Assembly (NCBI GenBank): GCA_951394045.1
Contig: OX595994.1
Span: 1,054,001-1,118,000 of the forward strand
DNA from: Nitzschia sp. DOCU1
Lineage: Eukaryota; Bacillariophyta; Bacillariophyceae; Bacillariales; Bacillariaceae
Direction of reading: 5' to 3'
DNA: 64,000 nt
Shown in pieces: positions 29,771-39,498 of the stretch. Both the position numbers and the translations under genes were made by a program. Within the stretch, counting starts at the first letter, position 1. The number at the start of each line of letters is the position of its first letter. Under the pieces are notes generated by a model. It saw only the letters and a program-made list of their open reading frames with translations, made no database searches and had not been told where the DNA came from.

Positions 29771-31603
29771 CTACTTTTTACCGCCTCTTTGCCGACTAAC
29801 GGACTTTCGTCCGAACATCTTGCTACCAGTACTCTTGTTGGCTTCAGATTCTCGTGATCGGGGCTCCTCCACAGCCGTGGCGTTGTCAAGGTTGGCTAGT
29901 CGGTCGGCCATTCTATCAATCAAAGTGTAAGGATCTTTGGCCTTTTTGACGCTGGCCTTAATCTCCACTCCTAGATCCATTGCGGCGCCGAGCATCTTTT
30001 CGAGTTGAATAACCCGTTTGTTCAGAGCGTCAAGCTTCGCCTCAAAAATTGCGTTTTCTACTGAGTCGATTTTGATCTTATCCTGCTCAACTTTGAACTT
30101 CTCGAGGACATGAATGATGGGGTCCATCTTGGGATTCTCCAAGGCTCTGGCTTCAGCAAGGGGTGTGTATCCGAATCCATTCTTCACGTTGATGCTCTCG
30201 GGGTAAGTCGTCAAGAGCACATTCACAACACTAGGGCTGGTGCCATTCTGGCATGCATAGTGGATAGGAAGCTTGTCTTGGTCATCCTTGATTTGCGCAG
30301 CTCGTGGGTAAACGCGCAGCAAAGTACGGATGATACGCTCGGAAGAGGACTTTCTGCAAGCATGGTGCAGTGGAAGGCGGCCTTGATCGTCCTTAGACTG
30401 GGCACCCTTGGGTGAAGCCTTCAAGAGAGCATCAATGACACCCTCGGGTGCTCCCTTCGAACAGGCGTGGTGGATGGGAAGGCGTCCTTCATCATCCTTG
30501 CTCATTGCTCCTTTTGGAAAGCTGGTGAGAAGTACATCAACGACATCCTGGGAAGCCCCCTTCAAACAGGCATAGTGAAGAGGCAGACGGCCCTCGTCGT
30601 CTTTGGATTGCGCCCCCTTCCCAAAAGAGTTGAGGAGTTGGTTGACAACAGTATCGTCTGCCCCGTAGAAGCAAGCACAATGGATAGGGAGCCATCCATC
30701 TTGGTCCTTGCATTTAGCACCTTCGGGAAATGCAGCAAGTAGACTGTCGATGACACCAGCAGGAGGTTGAAGAACGCAAGCTTTGTGGAGGGGGAGGAAA
30801 CGAAGGTTGCCATTAAAACCCTTTGTCACAATCCAAGTTCCTGCCTCATCTGGATGACTTTGTGCTCGAGCAACGGCGGCCTTCCAATCCTTTTTTAGGA
30901 GCAGGCGGAAAAGAACCGTGCGGTGTTCGTAATCAACTTCATTGGTAGTGCCCGATACACTCTCAGTTGGCATACCAATGCTAATAACTTTGGGCGTTGT
31001 CATGCTCCTTTCCTTCTGGAAGTTACGGATAGCGGCACTGACAGCCTCTGCGTTTTGTGACGTACTAGCCTCTACCAAATCAAGAGGGGTTCGACCCTTG
31101 CGATCTTTCACTCCGTGAGAGTCTGGGAAGGCATTCAACAAGGTGAGAACGACTCCTTTTGAAGCACCGTTGCGACAGGCCAAGTGGATGGGCAACATTC
31201 CTTGATCGTCCTTCATCTGAGGACCATCACGGTAGACTTCGATAAGAGCTTCGATGAGGGCAAGAGGGGAGCGGAAGATGCAAGTGGCATGGATGGGGAG
31301 CAATCTCCATCTGGTCTTCTCGGAGCTGTGTTCCTTGCGAGAAACCCAAGTTTTGGCCTCGAAGGGATGCGTCTCCAACCGTTGCATAGCAGCATCCCAT
31401 TGCTTGGCCTCAATACGGCGATACAATTCAGTAGGCCCTTCATCGTAATCGACTTCAGGTTCATCATGATATCGACTGGCTGTTGCGTTCGACCCGGACG
31501 CTCGAATAACACTATAAGCATCACCAATGCCAGAGTGCTGACGGATCAACGTAGGAGGTTCCACGGTATCCCGTGGAGTGGTGCAAAAAAGGGTTGACGC
31601 CAT
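29771..31603 (-). CDS. Ankyrin-repeat protein, diatom-type
   Basis: An intronless gene of 610 residues from the ATG at 31603. It contains two copies of the 'W..A......P.EA.TW' module (about 58-100 and 230-270), each followed by ankyrin repeats. The second array has about six repeats with the consensus 'KDD.GRLPLH.AC..GAS..VV..LL..FP.GA', near-identical to each other and so recently expanded. After residue 490 come a short coiled coil (VIQLEKMLGAAMD), a basic Ser/Lys-rich tail and no membrane segment. Such repeats are very numerous in diatom genomes; function is unknown beyond protein binding. The shared N-terminal module with the convergent neighbour at 28308 indicates a local duplication. 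Confidence 0.83.
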   Translation of the reverse strand: MASTLFCTTPRDTVEPPTLIRQHSGIGDAYSVIRASGSNATASRYHDEPEVDYDEGPTELYRRIEAKQWDAAMQRLETHPFEAKTWVSRKEHSSEKTRWRLLPIHATCIFRSPLALIEALIEVYRDGPQMKDDQGMLPIHLACRNGASKGVVLTLLNAFPDSHGVKDRKGRTPLDLVEASTSQNAEAVSAAIRNFQKERSMTTPKVISIGMPTESVSGTTNEVDYEHRTVLFRLLLKKDWKAAVARAQSHPDEAGTWIVTKGFNGNLRFLPLHKACVLQPPAGVIDSLLAAFPEGAKCKDQDGWLPIHCACFYGADDTVVNQLLNSFGKGAQSKDDEGRLPLHYACLKGASQDVVDVLLTSFPKGAMSKDDEGRLPIHHACSKGAPEGVIDALLKASPKGAQSKDDQGRLPLHHACRKSSSERIIRTLLRVYPRAAQIKDDQDKLPIHYACQNGTSPSVVNVLLTTYPESINVKNGFGYTPLAEARALENPKMDPIIHVLEKFKVEQDKIKIDSVENAIFEAKLDALNKRVIQLEKMLGAAMDLGVEIKASVKKAKDPYTLIDRMADRLANLDNATAVEEPRSRESEANKSTGSKMFGRKSVSRQRGGKK

Positions 31604-32793
31604 CGTTGTTTGGTGTAGCCACAATTGTTTGGTTCGATAGGCGTGTGAGAGGGGTTGGGGGTCTTTGCATCGACGATTGTCAACAGGGAGCAGCGACTGG
31701 ATTTAGCGATTGGTTCTTGGCGATCACCCCAATAAAAAGTGAGCGACTGCCGAGCCCTCCCAAAGCAATAGCGATGATATTTGTATGTGTGTCTACCGGT
31801 AATACAATTTCGCGCGCGGGCACGACGTATCCCTATGTATTGGTTCTTGCGCGCATAGCGAGCCTCATTAATGTGTCACAGACGCAGTCACGTTCTCGTC
31901 TCACGTCATGACGCATTTGGTTTCTTTGGTCGAATGAATCAGGAGGAGTCGACCACCGGGCGGCCGGTGGCGGCGGGCGGACGTCACATACCGGAACTTA
32001 TTTATTTTTTAAAAAGAAAACGGATGCCTTCGCCCATACTATGATATCAGGTATGCGTATGCAAGGTACCGTTGTGCCCCAGCTCCTCGCGAGTTCTTCT
32101 GTCGGTGCGACCAACTTCAAGTGAACTTTAGTGCCCTCGAGCTGCCCGCCAGTTCGCGTCGGCCGTCAAGAAGTGTGTTGCCGGGTTCCTTTTTATTAAA
32201 TAAAGCACTTTTAGGCCTTTTGTGCGTAATTTATGACCACCAACCAATGAAATCTCTCGAACCATGATCCCTTCGGCTGCCCGGGGGGGGGGGAGGGTAG
32301 CTCGATTTAAACCGCCGTGTCAATGCATAGTCCCGCCGGCACCCCTCCAAGCAGCTATGAAGTACATTACGACTATCAGAGAAAAATTTGATGGTACGTA
32401 GATGTTGAAGATGAAAGGGTTTCGCGTTGCGACATCCGCCTGCTGTTTGATGTCAAAAAACAAGGATGATGCAAGGCAGATGTGGAAAAGCAGATTGCGT
32501 CGAACTATATGCTCGGTGTCTCGTCTTCCCGTCGCGTAGACGTTCGTAGGTGTCAGAAGTAGAATGGACATGGCTTGTCCCTGCTGTTTTAGAAACTCCG
32601 AGGTTCATCCCGCATCATGGATCACCACGCACAAGACTACCGTCCGTGGTGCTCGCGACGTGGTGTAACTTCTCCCCATCCGCTGCACGTGTTGGGCCCA
32701 ACAGCGGGAAATTGAAGCGGTTCTGCCTTTCCTCTCATAGTAAGCCCGAAAGCTGCAGGCTGAAAACGCAACACCAATTAGTAGGTGTTAACA
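31604..32793. other. Divergent intergenic region of 1.2 kb
   Basis: No gene is seen. It contains TACCGGTA at 31794-31801, a TCACGTCATGACGCA cluster near 31901-31915, GACGTCAC at 31980, and an 11-G homopolymer at 32283-32293 that may be a length-error site in the assembly. Confidence 0.5.
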
Positions 32794-34620
32794 ATGTCAT
32801 CAAACCAGGTCGATTTATACAACAACAATAACATGAAAGCAATAACAGGTACTCTGCGAATAGTCGAAGGCGATATGGACGATCAGATGGTGGAAAAGCG
32901 TACGACAGCACTGGTGCGCCCCGTTCCTATGAGCGCTCGTAGTCTTGTAAGGCCGGTGGCGATGAAGGTTGTCCGCCCGATCCCTCAGCGGATAAGTGAG
33001 CAATTCTACGAAGAGGCGTTTGAGCAAGGAATGAATCTTAAGGAGACGAGTGATGCTGCTGCGTTGGCTCATGATTGGCACCGAAAGTGGACACACCAAG
33101 ATGAGCAAAACCACACAACACCGAATGCCGATTTCTATGCTGTTAACCTTCGCGAAGAAGTCTTTGATCTCGATCGTAATGGAGCACAAAACCCTTCCAT
33201 TATTGCATCTGATGATATCTCTGAATGTGAGTCGGTGGGTGAGCCTGTTAAGCGCACCTTGGATGGTATTTTGTCGCCTTCTCCTGTTGGGGAGTCAGAG
33301 CCCATTTTGTTCAACCCAGAAGATCGTCTGTCGTCTTCTTCTTGGTCAGATGGCTCAGCTTCTAGTTCACTAAGCTCCCACATGGCCCCACAAGTGAAGC
33401 GAAGATTCATTGGTTCACCTGTGAACGATGAGGAAGATGCTCCGATTCGTCCTGTGGCTCCTCGTGCTGTGCGTCCGATGGCAGTCCGAGCCTTGCGCCC
33501 GCAGATCTCATTCGGACATGAGATCCTGCATGGAGGCGTTCCTCAAGATATCATGACCCGCCGACTCCTCGGTAATGTGTCACCCATGAGCTGTTCTGCT
33601 GACTCGTTCTATGCTCCTGAAGCCACTGTTGTGAACGCCGAGCAAGAATCTGTTCATGTAATCGAAGACTTTGATGAACCCTCTTGCAGCGAGACCTCCA
33701 AGGCCAGGACCGCTCTAAGCGATCATGTAATCTCAGCAAAGGATTCCGTTTTGCATTCCCTCGCCATCTCTCAAGGTGATGTGGACTCTCCCAAGTTCGC
33801 TAATACGATCGATCCTCTTCTCAAGTACTTTAGCCAACAAGAACTCGATACGCGACCCCACTTGCTAAACAAGTCAGAGTCTGTCGAGGGAATGTGGCTC
33901 ACTCTATCCAAGCCGTCCTTCTTTGGGTGCTTGGGCGAGAACGATAATGGAGACCCCATGTACACACTGGGTCGTATGGCTTTCGACATGTTCTCTCCCA
34001 CGAACTTGGTTTGCTCGCTTCAGGGAAACTTCAACCCTGTGGAAGTTGTCAGCGAGGAAGAGCGAAAGGCGATGCTCGAACAAGTGCCCAAGAGCTTGCG
34101 AGAGGAGGTAGAAAGCGGAAAGACTGTGCTTCGTACATACCACGTCGTTGCCGCTTTTACCATCGAGCCTGCACTAGCTTCGTTCCCTGATGCCCCCAAC
34201 AAGGATGTCCACCGTCCCATCAGGGGCATCATGACCACATTCGGTTACAGTCTTCCAGATCCTGAGGTCCCCAACCGACATTCGATTTGGTTCACTGGAG
34301 GCCGCATCGAGCCGAACAACAACCCCTCCGACATTAGCGAATGGAAGCGGTTGTTCACGTTGCACCCTCCCAGGCATACCTTTGGTGAAAAGGCCAAGCT
34401 CCTGGCCGTCAAGCTGTTGATGGGAGCCACGATCCCTGAATCAATGAACAGTGACGGCAGCATGGAGTACACTTTCACTCGCCCGCTCGGAGGACATGGC
34501 ATGGCTTATGTAGATGTTGTCTACCTGGACGAAACTTTGAGGATTGTTCGAGGTCACCGAGGAACTATTTTCGTTTTCTCCCGGCTCCCTCAGAGTCAAC
34601 AAAACAGGCTTTCATGCTGA
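32794..34620 (+). CDS. PAP/fibrillin-like domain protein with RP-rich N-terminal half
   Basis: A single exon encodes 608 residues. The N-terminal half looks disordered and contains two clusters of a repeated [VLI]RP motif (RPVPMSARSLVRPVAMKVVR near 40-66 and RPVAPRAVRPMAVRALRP near 214-232). From about 355 on, the protein is folded: EGMWLTLSKPSFFGCLGEND begins the domain, and it closes with YVDVVYLDETLRIVRGHRGT (about 570-590), which matches the C-terminal strand of the plastid-lipid-associated/fibrillin family ('YLDE.LRI.RG..G..FV..R'). That family forms lipocalin-like barrels associated with lipid droplets or thylakoids. No signal or transit peptide is visible here, so a plastid location is not supported. 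Confidence is good for a real gene and moderate for the family. Confidence 0.6.
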   Translation: MSSNQVDLYNNNNMKAITGTLRIVEGDMDDQMVEKRTTALVRPVPMSARSLVRPVAMKVVRPIPQRISEQFYEEAFEQGMNLKETSDAAALAHDWHRKWTHQDEQNHTTPNADFYAVNLREEVFDLDRNGAQNPSIIASDDISECESVGEPVKRTLDGILSPSPVGESEPILFNPEDRLSSSSWSDGSASSSLSSHMAPQVKRRFIGSPVNDEEDAPIRPVAPRAVRPMAVRALRPQISFGHEILHGGVPQDIMTRRLLGNVSPMSCSADSFYAPEATVVNAEQESVHVIEDFDEPSCSETSKARTALSDHVISAKDSVLHSLAISQGDVDSPKFANTIDPLLKYFSQQELDTRPHLLNKSESVEGMWLTLSKPSFFGCLGENDNGDPMYTLGRMAFDMFSPTNLVCSLQGNFNPVEVVSEEERKAMLEQVPKSLREEVESGKTVLRTYHVVAAFTIEPALASFPDAPNKDVHRPIRGIMTTFGYSLPDPEVPNRHSIWFTGGRIEPNNNPSDISEWKRLFTLHPPRHTFGEKAKLLAVKLLMGATIPESMNSDGSMEYTFTRPLGGHGMAYVDVVYLDETLRIVRGHRGTIFVFSRLPQSQQNRLSC

Positions 34621-35875
34621 ACTTCCCCTTGCTACCCTGCACTCTCTTTTGACGTTCCCAGACACACGCTACAGCGCGTCACCCCTCGGTTCATTGAATA
34701 TATATTCGTCTTGATTGACGATTGAACCTATCCTGTACAGATACACCCACGCACACATTTGCGTTTCATTATTTTTCTTATCTCTGTGGCCAATATGGCT
34801 CACAGATATGCTCTGACTTGCCCACATCCTTGTATATACGTTGGGCAACACCGGCAGCACCTCCTTTTGGTTCTACTACCTTGTATAAAGTCGAACCATT
34901 GCATTGCAAATACTCTTTAAATACACTTAATCCAGTATTTTCACCATCTGATGCTTCGTTAACCTACTAATAGCGGCCTGCTTCTCGTGTACATAGCCGG
35001 CTGAACTCAGTGAGATCGTCCATGAACTACCATTGCCAACGACCCTCTAGAGTAGCAACAGTCCAGTTGTTACTAGCTACGGGTCTAGCTGGTATAACAT
35101 CCTTTCACGCATACTTTTCGTATTCAACTAACAAAGGGGACACAAGGTTTCTTCGATGTATCTCTTGGATGCTATGCTAGTAGCAGACATTCAAACTCAT
35201 ATCCTCTCGATGGGACGTCCCCAGCCACATCTGTGGCGGTGGACCTGGGGCAATAAGTCCAGGTATGTCCCAATCGTAGCGCTTGACAAATATCATAGCT
35301 TTTCATCCTGTCCAATCTTGGAAGCAAGAGTGATGAATCCTGACGGATGTGGACGCAACCTTCGATATTTCGCCCTTGTTCTCTTCACACAACGGTCTGG
35401 AAGAAAACTACCGGTATTGCTGGGAAGAAAAAGAGAGTGGCAACTATTAATACCGAATTTACCTAGGCCTCTCGTTGCTCATTGTGACGCAAGGGGAACT
35501 GCAACTCAACGAATGTGTTCCGTGGCATTCGCTCGGTGTTCCGCCGTACGTTCCAAAAGTCAGTCGTCAAGCGTCAGACTGACGAAGAAAACCTTAATTG
35601 AAAAAATGCTGCCGACCGAGCGCGCCCGTCGTGCGATGTGCAACGAGTATTTGATGTTGCGATAGAGGCGCTCCCTCCAAAGAGGAGCTCCTCCCAATCT
35701 TATGACGAATACTACCGGCAATAGCTCCGACGACAAGGTGGTTGTGCAAAGAGGAGGTTCAACGCGGGAACGGCATCATCGGACAGAGACAAAGCAACAG
35801 ACGCCGTCGTGAGCTATTATACGCAGCATCTTTGAGTTACCTTCTTGATTGGGTACATTTAATTATCGAGATTCA
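34621..35875. other. Intergenic region of 1.25 kb with one doubtful frame
   Basis: The plus-strand frame 35156-35665 (169 codons from an ATG) has no recognisable domain, a mixed composition and no homologue I know; I treat it as chance. TACCGGTA occurs at 35409-35416. Confidence 0.4.
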
Positions 35876-36376
35876 ATGGTATTCACCAGCCGTGCATCCC
35901 TTCACCTTCTGTTGTTACTGTTTGGCTTGTCTACTAGGGTCAAAAGTGGATTGGCTTTCGCTATCACCGGGGTTTCAACCAATATCCTGTTAGATAGAAT
36001 TTTGAGGATTTCGAAAGAAAACTCGCAACTCTCCTTGTCGGCATCAGATGAGGGTGTCTCGGCCCCTGTCGTTGCTTTGAATGTGATTCTTAGGATCAAA
36101 CCAGAAGTCAGAGAGAAGTTCCTCGAAGTTATTCTCAATAATCAGAAAGGGACCCTCGACAAGGAATTGGAACCGCTGGCACTGGAATACACTTTCGGAG
36201 AAGATTCTTCCGAGCCAAATACGTTCCACTTTCACGAGAAGTATCTTGGCGAAGAAGGCATCGCTGCTCATAATGCCGCACCCCACTTTCTTGTTTGGGA
36301 GGAATTCGCCCAAACGAATCCATTTACATCGCCGCCAGAAGTATATAAATTTACGATTTACGGTTCAAAGGAATAA
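35876..36376 (+). CDS. Secreted or plastid-targeted antibiotic-biosynthesis-monooxygenase (ABM) domain protein
   Basis: A single exon encodes 166 residues. The ATG at 35876 was chosen because it gives a good signal peptide (MVFTSRASLHLLLLLFGLST). The following KSGLAFAITG could be a plastid transit junction of the diatom type or simply mature sequence. Residues about 65-160 form a ferredoxin-like ABM fold: VVALNVILRIKPEVREKFLE, a long helix, TFHFHEKY, and the HF..WEEFA helix. ABM proteins are small heme-degrading or quinone-oxidising enzymes or dimeric stress proteins. No catalytic residue can be assigned here. The domain call is fairly safe and the function is open. Confidence 0.72.
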   Translation: MVFTSRASLHLLLLLFGLSTRVKSGLAFAITGVSTNILLDRILRISKENSQLSLSASDEGVSAPVVALNVILRIKPEVREKFLEVILNNQKGTLDKELEPLALEYTFGEDSSEPNTFHFHEKYLGEEGIAAHNAAPHFLVWEEFAQTNPFTSPPEVYKFTIYGSKE

Positions 36377-36700
36377 AAGTGCTCGGGGCGCAAAGTGTGA
36401 AATTTCAGGACCCCAGCTGGACCGAGGATGCAAGCCGCGGTGTGGGCTAAGAAAGACTTACTTCGTCAAAGTACTCGTACCGTAGCTGGAGAGATGAAGA
36501 GAATTCTAGCGACTTGTACCATGCCAAGGCAGACAGGTGCTGTCTACATCTTCTCTATAAACTACCGGTAGACTAGATAATCAAATTCTAGCATCTCGTA
36601 TAGCCAAATTCAAGAATCTGTGATCATCGGCCACCACTTGTGTCACAATATCGTCATGTACGTGCTGGCAACGCAGATAACTCGCATTGGTCCCGATGAA
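36377..36700. other. Intergenic, convergent 3' flanks
   Basis: No gene is seen. TACCGGTA is at 36563-36570. Confidence 0.5.
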
Positions 36701-38212
36701 TCAGCATTCGTCAGATGTGGTGGGAGGAGGAGGGTGATATCGTTTATCAATAGTCGCTTCCTTCGATTGACGAGCTCCGGCCAGGCAGCTGTAACGGGCA
36801 TCTAGGGGCAGCTGAGGGTGCCACACTCGAAGCAGCAAGACCACGCGTTCTTCATTTGTGTCGTTCCTGACTTCATGCTCGAACGAATCGTCAAAGAGTA
36901 GAACCCTCCCGGTCTCCCAGTTGTGCCATTCCACTCCGACACGGATCTGACAACGATCATCACAGCCCTCTGACACCTTTGGTACCACCAACCCCAAGTG
37001 AGCAGTCCACCGAAGATTGGTCGGGCCACAATGGGCTTGAATGTGCGTATGGGGCGCCAAGCATGAGAAAATCACTTCGCCGCCACCATGTTGGGCTAGA
37101 GACACGGCATCAGGGACATGCTTCCGTATCAACGACCGCGTTTTCGATGCTGTAGTATCGGTGGGTTCACCAGTTCCAAACAAAACAAACTCACTCCAGT
37201 CTTGACCCGCCACCACCCGATGATCGTCGTGGCCAGATCCGCGGTCTCCAGATCCAACCTTGGACCACCCAAACGACTTCTTACGCAGCAGCTGATACTC
37301 CTCGAATATTTCTGGGAAATGACGTTCCAGCTCACGACACCACTCCGGTTGGCTTTCCCTCCCGATGTACATAGGACTCTGACCGACCAAATGCGACGCC
37401 ATGTATCCAGGACGTTGCCAAGCATTGGTCCAGCCGCAGGGACCTACAATACTATGATCCGCTTGCTTGGTTTGCGACTGCTCGTTGTGGTCCACAAAGG
37501 ATACTATGGAAAGTCCCAATGCCGCCACATTTCTGGCAAATTGTCGCTGGTCGTCCTGTTCTTCCATACTCAACATGAGTTCCATCCATGCGTCGTCCCA
37601 GGGAGACCAAGAACTAGAGCCCGAGACCCCACCACGCCGAGTTGTCATGAGCAGTGATAAGCATTGTGTCAGCCGTTGTTGTCCAGCATCGAATGCTTGC
37701 CCGTCCAATTCACAATACGCGCAAAACAGTAATCGTTTCGCCAGCATGAAACCGAGTCTGTCGGCATCACCTTGCTCCTGGTTTGCGATTGGTGGGGTTC
37801 GAAAATGTCTACTAGTAGGCAGGTCCTCGCCAGTTGTCGTGGGTGGCTTGGTCTCTGATTGAACAAAGCTATTCCAAGCCTTCTGACATGGCTCCAAAGA
37901 TCGTTGAAAGTGTTCCATTGCCCGCAAATAGTCCTGTCGCTGCCACAATCGGTACCCACTGTGCCAATGAGACTGGTGCTCGCTCCATTCCAGTTGCGAA
38001 AGTTGCATCCACCACGGCTCGCAGCAGTTTCCATTTAGGATCTGGCGGTGCAATGGAACGAACACTGCCCCTACTTTGGCGCAAACCTTTTTGTGTCGCT
38101 TCCAGTCATTTCGCTGGCAATTCGCATCGTGGTAGGCGGCACATTGACAGTTGCGGCATTTCCGCAACGGCTGATTTTCGAGTGGGGGCTTGCCACACGA
38201 GTTACAGATCAT
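36701..38212 (-). CDS. MYND zinc finger fused to aspartyl/asparaginyl beta-hydroxylase-type domain
   Basis: A single exon encodes 503 residues. Residues 3-45 form a MYND-type zinc finger (CNSCG...CRNCQCAAYHDANCQ..DWKRHKKVC). The middle part is helical, with a possible TPR-like W/Y-rich segment (about 80-110). Residues about 340-470 match the Asp/Asn beta-hydroxylase fold: WSEFVLFGTG, then FSCLAPHTHIQAHCGPTNLR and RVLLFDDSFEHEVRNDT. The two iron ligands of that family would be the His of QAHCG and the His of FEHEV. Members of this 2-oxoglutarate-oxygenase-related family usually act in the ER; here a MYND finger and no signal peptide suggest a cytosolic or nuclear enzyme acting on proteins bound through the finger. 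This domain pairing is one I recall in diatoms but cannot document. Confidence 0.83.
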   Translation of the reverse strand: MICNSCGKPPLENQPLRKCRNCQCAAYHDANCQRNDWKRHKKVCAKVGAVFVPLHRQILNGNCCEPWWMQLSQLEWSEHQSHWHSGYRLWQRQDYLRAMEHFQRSLEPCQKAWNSFVQSETKPPTTTGEDLPTSRHFRTPPIANQEQGDADRLGFMLAKRLLFCAYCELDGQAFDAGQQRLTQCLSLLMTTRRGGVSGSSSWSPWDDAWMELMLSMEEQDDQRQFARNVAALGLSIVSFVDHNEQSQTKQADHSIVGPCGWTNAWQRPGYMASHLVGQSPMYIGRESQPEWCRELERHFPEIFEEYQLLRKKSFGWSKVGSGDRGSGHDDHRVVAGQDWSEFVLFGTGEPTDTTASKTRSLIRKHVPDAVSLAQHGGGEVIFSCLAPHTHIQAHCGPTNLRWTAHLGLVVPKVSEGCDDRCQIRVGVEWHNWETGRVLLFDDSFEHEVRNDTNEERVVLLLRVWHPQLPLDARYSCLAGARQSKEATIDKRYHPPPPTTSDEC

Positions 38213-38606
38213 TGTATTGGCACTTCTGCTTGCTGGTGTTCACGCCTCGACATTGGAGAATCCGCTAATCACCTGGGAAAACGGATTGGTATGAGGTCTT
38301 TCTTTTCCAGGAGGCAACTCTTCATTTCTCGTTATCATCGTCGTCGGTGGGAATTGACCGACGCGACCGACGGAGAGATCTTTTGCTTTTTCACTACCAC
38401 GACTGATCCGACCAAACGTTTCTGTAAAGTATGTACGTGAATCTTCTGTCCAACATCCGTAATTGAAAAGATTCGAGGTTTCCCGCAACATTTGCGTCCA
38501 TTGAAGATATCGCTCTCCCCTACACACCACAACACTTTCCGTTCCAATCTCGATCGATACAACCAGTGATACATATTGGTTCTGCATCCCGTTGAGATAC
38601 CTGCTT
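38213..38606. other. Divergent promoter region
   Basis: A spacer of 394 bp between the MYND-hydroxylase gene (minus) and the cyclodeaminase gene (plus). No gene or repeat is seen. Confidence 0.5.
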
Positions 38607-39302
38607 ATGCTACGTAATTATCGTTGCCTTGGTAAACTCATTTCTCAGCTCCCGTTTCGGCGCAGTCCCACAAGAACCACAACAACGCGATCCTTCATCA
38701 TGACTGATTCTTCCAACACGGACAGCAGCAAGCCCATGGCCCAATATTCTATCAATGACTTTTGCAATATCCTATCGTCGAAGCAACCCACTCCAGGTGG
38801 TGGTGCGTCAGCTGCCATGGGTGCTGCTATTGGGGCGGCTACGGCTAGCATGTCGGCGGCCTACACACAACGCCCCAAGGACAAGGAAAGCGGCGCCGCA
38901 GATCTCGCATTGAAATTGATTGCCACCATGGATCTGTCTCCGTTGCTACAATTGGCAGACGATGATGTCCAGGCGTATAAAGACCTACAAAGTACGTGGA
39001 AAAAGGATTGTACACTGACGCCCGAACAGATTGCGGAAATCCAAGCTCGGGCCCTTAAAGTCCCAACAACGTTGCTGGAAGGATGTCATTCCCGCATTGT
39101 TGCGATTCAAGCGTTTTTGCCGCATTGTAATCCCAACATTACATCGGATGCCAAAGTGGGAATCCATCAACTCGCGGGTGCGGCACGAGCAGCCTACCAG
39201 ACAGTTCTAGTCAACAGTCCGCCCCAAGAGGAACGACAGCGCCTAGTCGAGCTTTTGTTGGAAATCACCCAAATCGAATCGGAGCTTTTGAAACTAGACT
39301 AA
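38607..39302 (+). CDS. Cyclodeaminase/cyclohydrolase (FTCD C-terminal domain), probably mitochondrial
   Basis: A single exon encodes 231 residues. The start at 38607 gives a mitochondrial-type leader (MLRNYRCLGKLISQLPFRRS, followed by TTTTRSF). The mature protein opens with the family signature FCNILSSKQPTPGGGASAAM (about 50-70) and consists of helices, as in the cyclodeaminase domain of formiminotransferase-cyclodeaminase and in bacterial FchA. The bifunctional animal enzyme carries this as its C-terminal half; here it stands alone. It would convert 5-formimino-THF to 5,10-methenyl-THF, or act as a methenyl-THF cyclohydrolase, linking histidine breakdown or one-carbon metabolism to folate. 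Family call safe; exact reaction and location inferred. Confidence 0.85.
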   Translation: MLRNYRCLGKLISQLPFRRSPTRTTTTRSFIMTDSSNTDSSKPMAQYSINDFCNILSSKQPTPGGGASAAMGAAIGAATASMSAAYTQRPKDKESGAADLALKLIATMDLSPLLQLADDDVQAYKDLQSTWKKDCTLTPEQIAEIQARALKVPTTLLEGCHSRIVAIQAFLPHCNPNITSDAKVGIHQLAGAARAAYQTVLVNSPPQEERQRLVELLLEITQIESELLKLD

Positions 39303-39498
39303 TATTAGAGAAAGAAAGCTGGCATCATTACCATAAACTTTGTTCAACTTGTTCTATTACCGAAGGCTAGTCTAGATCGAGTCGAGAAACTATATGCAGA
39401 GATGGGTACAATGGAAAATACGAAAACAACTCTTGGAGTCAAGGATAGTACTAGCGGTAAGTGGGATGCAGCTTTTCACGTCGCGTATATACAACTAT

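Noticed and set aside
35156..35665. 169-codon plus-strand frame from an ATG in a 1.25-kb spacer
   Set aside because: No domain, signal or repeat is visible and the length is within chance at this composition; RNA-seq would be needed to revive it.
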